DNA of 64,000 bases from positions 19,136 through 83,135 of the forward strand of contig LRSR01008901.1 of the NCBI GenBank assembly GCA_001579985.1, in the 5' to 3' direction. How positions within the stretch are numbered: position 1 is the first letter of the stretch; each line of letters begins with the position of its first letter. The notes below the pieces were generated by a model. That model was not told the origin of the DNA. It searched no databases and was given only the letters and a program-made list of their open reading frames with translations. The position numbers and the translations under genes were made by a program. The DNA is from Hypsibius dujardini (taxonomy: Eukaryota; Tardigrada; Eutardigrada; Parachela; Hypsibiidae). Below are positions 56,831-64,000 of the stretch, piece by piece.

Positions 56831-57805
56831 GCAAACTTTTGATTTGGTGTGTTTTGTCAAACAAGACTGCACGTTGTTTGACTGGTAAAAATTTCAAACG
56901 GCTTATCGATCGATCAACTTAATATATGCATTACGAATTTCGTTGCCCAGAAATCTTGATTTGTTGTCGCTTTCTTCGATCGATTGCGTCTGTCACCCGT
57001 TTTCACTTTCCACTGTGCCAAATTTCAGTCTTTATTTTCAAATATATTTTCCAAATGAGTACAGTCTACTTCTTTATGTTTAGCGGCCAGATTTTGACCG
57101 GTTTTTGCTATAGAAATTAAAACCTTATAACATGTGTAGTCTTGCTGCACCCACCTCGCCGATAATAGAAGACCTTGCGTAACACATAAAATTTAAATGT
57201 AACCCTGACCGAGGCAGCAAAGAAACGTAAAAATTATAAATGCCTCGTTTCTCAAGTCTCGGGGTTACGTATATATGAGCCCGCGCTCGTAGTACTGTGT
57301 CGCCGCTTCTTTTTACGTTTCTTTCCAAACGCAGTGCATGCGTCAGAGAATGACCCGTTATTAGCTATTTGAATAAATCATAATGAGACGAGTCCAGCAT
57401 AATTTACATCATGACTCCTCACGCGTGACATATTTTGGTTTTCTAGCGCCAGGTACAATTCAGTCGCCCGACGCAACGTTAACCCGTTCACCCGGCTCAA
57501 TTACAGAATGCCCCCTTCATATATAATGATCCGACATTGTTAACAAAAACGTACTTAGTAAGGAAAGACGTTTTGCCAATGAGAAAAGTTTATTTGGTGA
57601 ACAATTTTGACTGAAATTTCAAATTGCTTTTCGGAGAGCACGGCAGATGTAAAAGGTTCGTAAAGCTGAGGGAGGGTGCATTAAAACCGGACGCGTTTCG
57701 ACGAACACAAAACATCCGTGTTTGTGCACTTTTCACATTGCCGGGGAAGTGCCATTTCAGTAGCGTACGAGTACACGGAGTATACGGAGGGTGGTATTTG
57801 CTGTA
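56831..57805. other. no gene seen; small inverted repeat
   Basis: The frames are short and unremarkable. Around 57218-57325, inverted AAAGAAACGTAAAAA sequences about 80 bp apart could form a hairpin. The remainder, including 57350-57805, holds nothing I can support. Confidence 0.4.
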
Positions 57806-58143
57806 GGAATGATCTTAAGACGGTCACCTATGCGTTAGCTCTTGTGGTTGATGGGAACCGCCGTCACTTTCCACTTGATTACGCTTTTTCACCTTATCAA
57901 GGATGCGCAACAGCCGCGTTCGGTATTCCATATTCGACAGTAGAAGGATGCACTGTAATTATAAAATGTAGAACACATTTTGTTCATTCAGTGCACAGTG
58001 TACAAGGCAATGAAAATGGCAGATATAATGCCATGCAAAAATTCAATTTCAAAGATTCTTTTCTTAAGTTCTGGGCATGTACAGCCTCAGCGCCAAACTT
58101 TCTAACCAGACTAAGTGAGAAATTAAGTTCTCATGAGATCTGA
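57806..58143 (+). CDS. unrecognised ORF, duplicated at 34534-34808
   Basis: Open frame ending in TGA at 58141-58143; homology to the other copy starts at about 57810, right after a possible acceptor (TGCTGTAG). The conserved core is about 60 residues (YALALVVDGNRRHFPLDYAF, SPYQGCATAAFGIPYSTVEG), followed by a C-terminal tail not shared with the first copy (KFNFKDSFLKFWACTASAP). No ATG precedes the core in frame, so it would be an internal or last exon. It could equally be a piece of a transposon. I do not recognise the family. Confidence 0.35.
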
Positions 58144-58957
58144 TTCAGAACATTTCAGATCGGGCAAGAATTGGTGAGAAAGCTGCTCAAGAGATTTGTC
58201 CCGAATTTCTGGCCAGAAGCAAGTGAGAATTCGGTGAGAATCACACGAGACTCACGCAAGAAATTCCCTTCTTCTGATAGAGTGAACGTTATTGCGGTTA
58301 AGGATGTCTTTCGGTAAATCTGAAATTAGATCGGATTTCCTTTTTCAATCAGCTTGGCACTTAGCTTAGACGGCTAATAAAATTGTTGGGTATCGTTCCA
58401 AAACTACAACATACTAACCAAACTCAACCAAACTCAAACTTTTTAACAATCAATTTCTTACTTTTCGTAAATACAAAAAATCTAATGTAAAGTTTTAGTA
58501 ACTATAAAAGTCAAGTTTTAGTGCGAATATAAAAGCTAAAATTTGTCCAGAACATGCTTCATAATTCTATCAAAAATAGTAGCATAAATTTTAGGATTGA
58601 ATAAAGCTGATGTAAAAAATGTTTAGTAAACAATTTTCAGTTGACTAAAAAACACAGTTTGTTACCCGCCTTTCGTTTCTGCAATCGACTCACCTGGATA
58701 ATTTACAGTAAACTAGCACAAAAATTGTTAGGACTGAACTAAACAAAACAACAAAAATATATTTACTAATTTATTCTCATTTAACTTGAACATAATAAAA
58801 TAACATAATACTTTCAGAACGGAGTAAAGTTGAACTAGAAACTATTTACTAATAAATTTTTAATAAACTAAAACACAATTAGTTTAATTAGACTTTGGTT
58901 TCTGCCGTCCTTAAATCGGATTATCTAGCACACGTAACGATTATAGATAATTCACTT
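58144..58957. other. no gene; AT-rich duplicated block
   Basis: 58480-58920 is the right-hand copy of 34830-35300. The last exon of the minus-strand GPCR would be expected in this direction but I could not identify it. Confidence 0.5.
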
Positions 58958-58959
58958 AC

Positions 58960-60373
58960 AGGTGTGAATGCATACTGACTTGTTGACGCCACTTGCTGCC
59001 ATAATCCACTAATCGGATTGGCATCCAACAGCCACGCAAACTGCCCGACAATCACGAAATACGGCACATTACAGAACATCGTCCAGGCGAATGTCAGCAG
59101 TAGCATTTTAGCCATCCGCAAGCGTCGTTGCAGGGTCCGCTGGGTTTTCTCACTCCATTCATTCACAGATGGATTGAGCCTCAGCCTTGCCGCAAAATAC
59201 GCCTTCCACACAATCAACAAAGAACCCCCTCCGGCAATCACGTGTGGGGTATATGTCGCCACTACATACAACCTCTGAAATGCCTCATTGGTGATGCTCT
59301 GTCCGCACTGACCTAACCGCTGAATGGTCATACCTAAGGAAGACAAAAACTAAAATATTCAGCAAAATATTAATGACTCAGAAGTTTTAGTTTACTTTGC
59401 GCGTAACATGTAACTAAAATGCGTAGCTCAGCGTTTTGAATAAACTAGCTTGTCTAGTCAGCGACAGAATTCTTAATTATTCAACGCAAAAAATTCGAAT
59501 TTTTCCTTTCATAGCCTAAATCTTTAATAGCGATCATTTCTGGCTTAATCTTTTTAGACAAAAAAGATAATAAACAACTAGTTACTAGACGTTTAGTTTG
59601 GTTTTTAGTTAGTTTGGTTTACATGTTCCATCCGCCAACAATGCCAAAACTAAGCCAATCAATGTTTTTCTTTTATCGGTTAAATTTGTATTCGCTAAAA
59701 CCTCTGACTTAGTTTTACTCTTCCAAAACTTAAACAAACTGATACTGACTAATTACTTAGTTTTACTCTTTTTGGTTAAAAAAAGATAAGTAATTACTCA
59801 TGATCAGATTGTTTAAGTTTTGGATTATAGTCTCTATTTTAGTGGTGCCATACCGCCAACGATGCCGAAACTAACGGGCAGTATCAACGCAAAGCCGATG
59901 AGCCAAGGCAGCGCGACCATAACGAGATTGACCGACTTTGAGGACCATTCGCGGTATTTATGCGGGAAGAACATGGCGATGATGCGGTTGACGGCCAGCG
60001 CCGCGTCCGCCCAACTCAACGCAATCCATCCGACGTTGTAGAATACGTGGACATACCGACAGACACTGTCCTGTATAATGTGTCCGTGGTATTTGGCTGT
60101 AACGAAGCCGGAACGGATGGGATGATCCACGAGGCACAGAAAGAGATTGATACAGATGAAGTGGAAGATGAGCGTGTGCAATCCGGCCACCTTGCAACGT
60201 CCCGGACGGGGGAAGGTGATGAGCAACACGACGATGTTGTTGAAAGAGCCGATGATGCACAGGGTGAAGGCCACTATCATCCATGCTTGCAGTTCGGCGG
60301 TCCTAATCTCAGGAAGAAGGTCGAGCTTCGTTGTGGTATTGTTGGAGTGGTTGACCAGTGCGTTAAAATTCAT
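58960..60373 (-). CDS. rhodopsin-like GPCR, divergent, 3' end not found
   Basis: Two exons on the minus strand: 60373-59854 (phase-1 donor GGCG|GTATGG) and 59333-58960 (acceptor CTTCCTTAG, donor ACACCT|GTAAGT), giving 298 codons. The N-terminus has glycosylation sites (NHS, NNT). TM1 is at about 30-53 (IIGSFNNIVVLLI), TM2 about 65-84, and TM3 begins after Cys105. The DRY place reads NRI (129-131), so the acidic residue is lost and the Arg kept. TM4 has LPWLIGF. Exon 2 holds a loop Cys (GQCGQS), TM5, a basic loop (RTLQRRLRMAK), TM6 (FAWTMFCNVPYF) and the start of TM7 (SQYAFTP). The exon completing TM7 and the C-tail was not found. It is a relative of the exons at 2517 and 14932, with the same TM7 splice place. 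Confidence 0.75.
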
Positions 60374-60944
60374 TCGAAAACTTTGCGCACCTTGGAAGAG
60401 ACAGACGAACTCAATTAGACGAGGAGTGCAGGTATATTCATGATTTGTGAGATGACTTTGAAAGTTTACAAAAACACGACTTATTGTTGCCGTCTTGAAT
60501 TATGTACATATAAAAATACTGCAAAGCTATTATATGTGATTTTTAAGCTCTAATATTTTGCCACTCATATTTCACTATTATTTGCTGACTTCTTTTGTGG
60601 GTGTTTGTTATTGGAAGCGGGCGCCGCAAACAAACCACCAGCCAGTCCGGCCACAAAGTAGAGAAGATGACGCACGTCACACGAATTATTTTGTCACACT
60701 TCAAGTTCCAATAAAAAATTCTGCTAGCAGAATATTTCAAGCATCTCAAAAAAATTAAAACTCACGCCCATTTCGAACCACGTCAAACCATTTCGCGTAT
60801 AACGGAAAATAAAATGGCGGCCAATAAAGACCCCAAAGATGAAAATTCGCGGCCTTTGTGGAAAAAATCGTACCTTAAAGCTTGTCAAGTCTTAAATTTT
60901 CCAAATAACGTTTGCAGCCAGCATTAGCAAATTGCTAGTCACTG
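60374..60944. other. 5' flank of the minus-strand GPCR
   Basis: No exon seen. The likely GPCR promoter is here, reading leftward; no clear core element. Confidence 0.4.
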
Positions 60945-61139
60945 AAGGCTAGATCAATGACGAGGGAGCTTTCGTTTCCGTTATCCAAGCACAAAAGAAA
61001 ATAATATCAATAGTGGATGACCCAGTAGAGTTACAGGAAACTTTGCAGAGGAAGATGTGGAGAAAGTGATCTAAATAAAAGAAGGGAAGAGGCACGCGTA
61101 CGAGAGAGGTGTGCCGAGTGATGAAGTGCCAAGACGGTA

Positions 61140-61830
61140 TGGGGGTGACGTCGAACGATAATAAGGGTACGTGTTGACACAATGTATAAAAAGCTCCTTC
61201 CGTTGGAGTGATCATGCTGAGAGGAGGGATAGACAAGACGTTTGCCTGCTGGACCGGAATAGACATTCCCTACGGTATTTGTAATTTCGTGATGACTTTT
61301 ATTAGAGGAACCTCACTCTCTCACACACTCTCTCTCTCTCGGGATTTAGAATGGATACCGGGATCGTATAAGGGTTAACGCTGAAGTCTGGCGAGCTGAA
61401 AATCAGTTAACAACCTCTCGGGCAACGCACGCAGATACGAGTACTGTAATAGAAAGTGATGTAAATAAACACTTGAAACGCGTTTGTGCAATTCTTCCCA
61501 AGGTCGCCTGAATGGATTGGGCGTAGTCGGCAGATGAACTCTCATCTTATGTGTGATAAAATCTTCCTCTTGTTATTCGGGGAACTATACACCGGGAGGC
61601 ATCGCAACGTGTTTATTCTGGCCAACCAATATTTGAACGAGGTATTATTTCATTTCCCCACGACAAGGCATGGAGTAGATATTTACTCAAATAGTTATGG
61701 TAATCGAACCGCACAGATTGTGGAACCAAATTTAACCAGTAAAGGGGAGCCCAAAGGAACAGGACCGAAACGTCAACGCATTGTATTTTACGTACGAAAA
61801 GTCAAAGTATATTCGTAATTCTTTGGAAGA
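61140..61830 (+). mobile_element. Ty3/gypsy-like LTR end, primer site and gag-like fragment
   Basis: TATAAAAAG at about 61184, a CT microsatellite (61318-61340) and AATAAA near 61466 are followed by GGGCGTAGTCGGCAGATGAAC at about 61519. This resembles the sequence just inside the left LTR of gypsy-type elements, where tRNA primes. An open frame to 61818 follows. I could not fix the LTR boundaries or find target duplications, so this is a tentative call on a decayed element. Confidence 0.35.
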
Positions 61831-63380
61831 TGTCCGTTTTTAGAAGGAGGGATAAAAATAACACGAGTATTATGGAGTAATGAATGGAATCCGACTAATT
61901 AGATTGATTCAGGAAAGTAATCAGTCAAGATGGCAGGGATCAACGCTCACCATCCCCAAGGACAACAGTTCCGGCTCGACATAGTTCCACAACCCCCCTC
62001 CCCCCCCCCACGCAGCCTACCTCTCAATTGGGCAGGGAAGCGTCTCTCCATGTTTCCGTCCACACAATGCCCCGAAATACTGTACCTTTCCGGTTTCCGG
62101 TTTCCAGATACCAGCACTGCGATTAAGTGATAGATGGGAGTACAAATCGATTCATTGCATGATTATAAAGAATGACGGAACTTGTAAAAGCAATCTATAC
62201 CTTTTGCTTCTTATGCACTTCAAATGCAAACGGTAGGTGCTTGAACATTATGCCGGACATCATCGCTTTGATTACGCTAAAGTCATTTGTCTAACGAGTT
62301 TTGCATGGTCCGAAGGACATTTTCGAGACCTTTTTTGGATTTTAGTTTGTTCCACATTTGATGCTCTTAAACGGCCGAAATTTTGGCCGCTTGCCTTAAT
62401 TTGCCGCACGCAAAAGGGAATAAATTTGCACGCCGGGACAAATTTGACCTTATTTTTTAAACTCCTAACTAACTCTATAACCGCCTCAAAGATCAAACAG
62501 GCAGTAAAGCCAAACCATAAAAAACGTCGCCAATCAAACGATCAACCACCACTTGTGATGCAGATTCGATGAATTCCGATGAACGAATGAAGTGGAGTTG
62601 TTCAACGATCTGTCGCAAAAATCAAAATAGTGATTCAACGTCCATGGTCAAAACACTGAATTTTCTTCCCACAATCCAGATTTACCTTTTTTAATTCCTT
62701 CCTCCAAAGCGGACGCGAAGATAAAAGAAGACGAGCAGGCGAGATAGAGAATAGAATTTATTGTTATTAATATTTTCTGAAAACCGTTGGCATTTCGCGT
62801 CTGTGCAAAGTGCATTGCACATTTGGGAATGAGTGCTCCGCGCACTGCACATGCACCGGGCTTTTTTATTATAATAATGTCCGAGTGACAAATTTGCTCA
62901 TTGAATAATGTCCGAGGGACAAATTTGCTCATTGAATAATGTCCGAGGGACAAATTATGACCCCACAGGTTGTCGTTTCAAAAATACATCAAATTTAAAT
63001 CGTTCATGATTTAAAATTAGTATTTGTGAACATCTTCTATTTGTTATTATATTCTACACAATACTTTTTGTTATTTAGTCTCCGTTTTTATGTTTTTAAA
63101 TTGCTAATCTGGTTGGGTAAAATCTCACAATTTCATTCCAGAAACATACACAACTACAGTGGGGGTTGATTGTTGCTGCCCCCTTCCCGGTCTTCTATCA
63201 ACTCTTATCGAGTTCGCACCAGGGCATATACAGTGCAGTGCGGCTTACTCAAATGGTAGCGTGGGACAGTTATCCGTTGTCATAGTATCAGCAGTTATCT
63301 CGGAAGCTGTCCACTAAATTCGGCTAATTAAGCTTGCCTATAGTCAGTAGCTCCGTTTCTTGACTTGTTTCGCGGGATGC
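61831..63380. other. no intact gene; small tandem repeat
   Basis: Contains a C-run (61987-62010) and three tandem copies of a 31-bp unit (AATAATGTCCGAGGGACAAA, at about 62873-62960). Nothing else can be supported; it may be the interior of a decayed retroelement. Confidence 0.4.
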
Positions 63381-63389
63381 TTCGTGTTC

Positions 63390-63612
63390 TTCCAAATTGA
63401 TTAATGTGCAATTAGATGCAAAATTAGATACAGGTGTATCGATTGTACTGCCACTCGATAAGAGACATACAGCGATCCAGAAGTTCTTAACAATGTGTAG
63501 CATTTTAGTATTGCTGCACCTAGTCGTCTGCTTGAACGACGCTCCATACAAGCGGTTAACTGAAACCGCGGCTTTGCACGATTTATTAGATCTTCATTCA
63601 ATTCATATCTAA
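63390..63612 (+). pseudogene. retroelement aspartic protease fragment
   Basis: The frame starting near 63397 reads VQLDAKLDTGVSIVLPLDKR, which has the D-T-G-x-S active-site motif and hydrophobic flanks of Ty3/gypsy pol proteases (usually LDTGAS). It is open to 63612 but the rest is not recognisable, and no reverse transcriptase is seen before the window ends. Confidence 0.45.
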
Positions 63613-64000
63613 CGGAAGCTCCAAAGATCCCTCTTTTTCAAATCGCACAAGTGGGAATTGACCAGAGCCACATAACAGCACGAGATCTGTTATCGAATAC
63701 GCAGTTATCAGAATTGGTACGAGGTAAAGGCCGTTAACCAGACCGCTTTTAGAAATCGTAACTTAACCAGGCCGGTTTTTCAACGTTAATTTCCCTGCGC
63801 TGCAGTGCTGCCATGCCATAACAGATGGCTTGAAAACATTCAGAAAAATTCTCTGACCCATTTTAGTTCGTTCCTAAGCCTCACGGTTCGAATTTGAGTC
63901 CAAAAAAAGGAAGAGAAAAATCTCAATGGAGAAGTGTGCAAGTAGTCCGGTAGAGGCGCCACTTCGGTTCCATCTCCCTGGGTTGATTTCGCAAAAACGA
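63613..64000. other. no gene seen at right edge
   Basis: A GGTTCGAATTTG string (63884) resembles a tRNA T-loop, but no cloverleaf can be built around it. Confidence 0.4.

Noticed and set aside
59960-60418. Plus-strand ORF of 152 aa
   Set aside because: Antisense to the GPCR first exon, which has clear membrane helices and splice sites.
60949-61266. Minus-strand 105-aa ORF
   Set aside because: No domain, no conservation seen; overlaps the LTR-like region on the other strand.
63884-63900. tRNA or tRNA-derived SINE from a GGTTCGAAT string and a GGTAGCGT string at 63253
   Set aside because: No cloverleaf or acceptor stem can be built around either.

Overview
The window is animal nuclear DNA: genes split by spliceosomal introns (GT-AG, a few GC-AG), about 40% GC, many short inverted-repeat transposons, solo LTRs, and receptor families found only in animals. 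Receptor guanylyl cyclases, Ly6/three-finger proteins and divergent rhodopsin-like GPCRs in tandem, with short introns, suggest a small-genome protostome. I lean towards a tardigrade, with low confidence; nothing seen here proves it.

The core is a tandem array of four paralogous receptor guanylyl cyclase genes, all on the plus strand: RGC-1 (4395-13042), RGC-2 (17226-27031), RGC-3 (36665-43861) and RGC-4 (47561-56076). I read each through by hand as 20 exons at matching positions and phases. The exon sums give 1035, 1035, 1034 and 1034 residues with no internal stop. Each encodes a signal peptide, a natriuretic-peptide-receptor-like ectodomain, one membrane helix, a degenerate kinase-homology domain, a dimerisation helix and a class III cyclase domain. 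Metal-binding Asp, guanine-selecting Glu/Cys and catalytic Asn/Arg are kept, but the first catalytic loop is altered.

The duplicated unit is larger than the cyclase. Upstream, units 1 and 2 carry one exon of a rhodopsin-like GPCR (2517-2988; broken copy 14932-15409), which unit 4 has lost by deletion. Downstream, each unit carries all or part of a three-exon Ly6 gene. The Ly6 gene behind RGC-2 is intact (28048-28990) and followed by a second copy whose GPI tail is cut off by a stop (30012-30580). The other Ly6 copies are relics (13882, 33190, 44730, 56763). The pairing suggests a receptor-cyclase plus three-finger-protein module, but the functional link is inference.

Between the units lie many non-autonomous elements: TA-flanked long-TIR MITEs, a CpG-rich element with a 9-bp target duplication, foldback elements, two solo LTRs inside RGC-2 introns, and (CAGA)n tracts near deletion endpoints. 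The right end holds a separate minus-strand GPCR (60373 down to 58960, two exons seen), a duplicated unrecognised ORF, and decayed Ty3/gypsy-like fragments (about 61.1-63.6 kb). The left end has one minus-strand hypothetical ORF (243-695).
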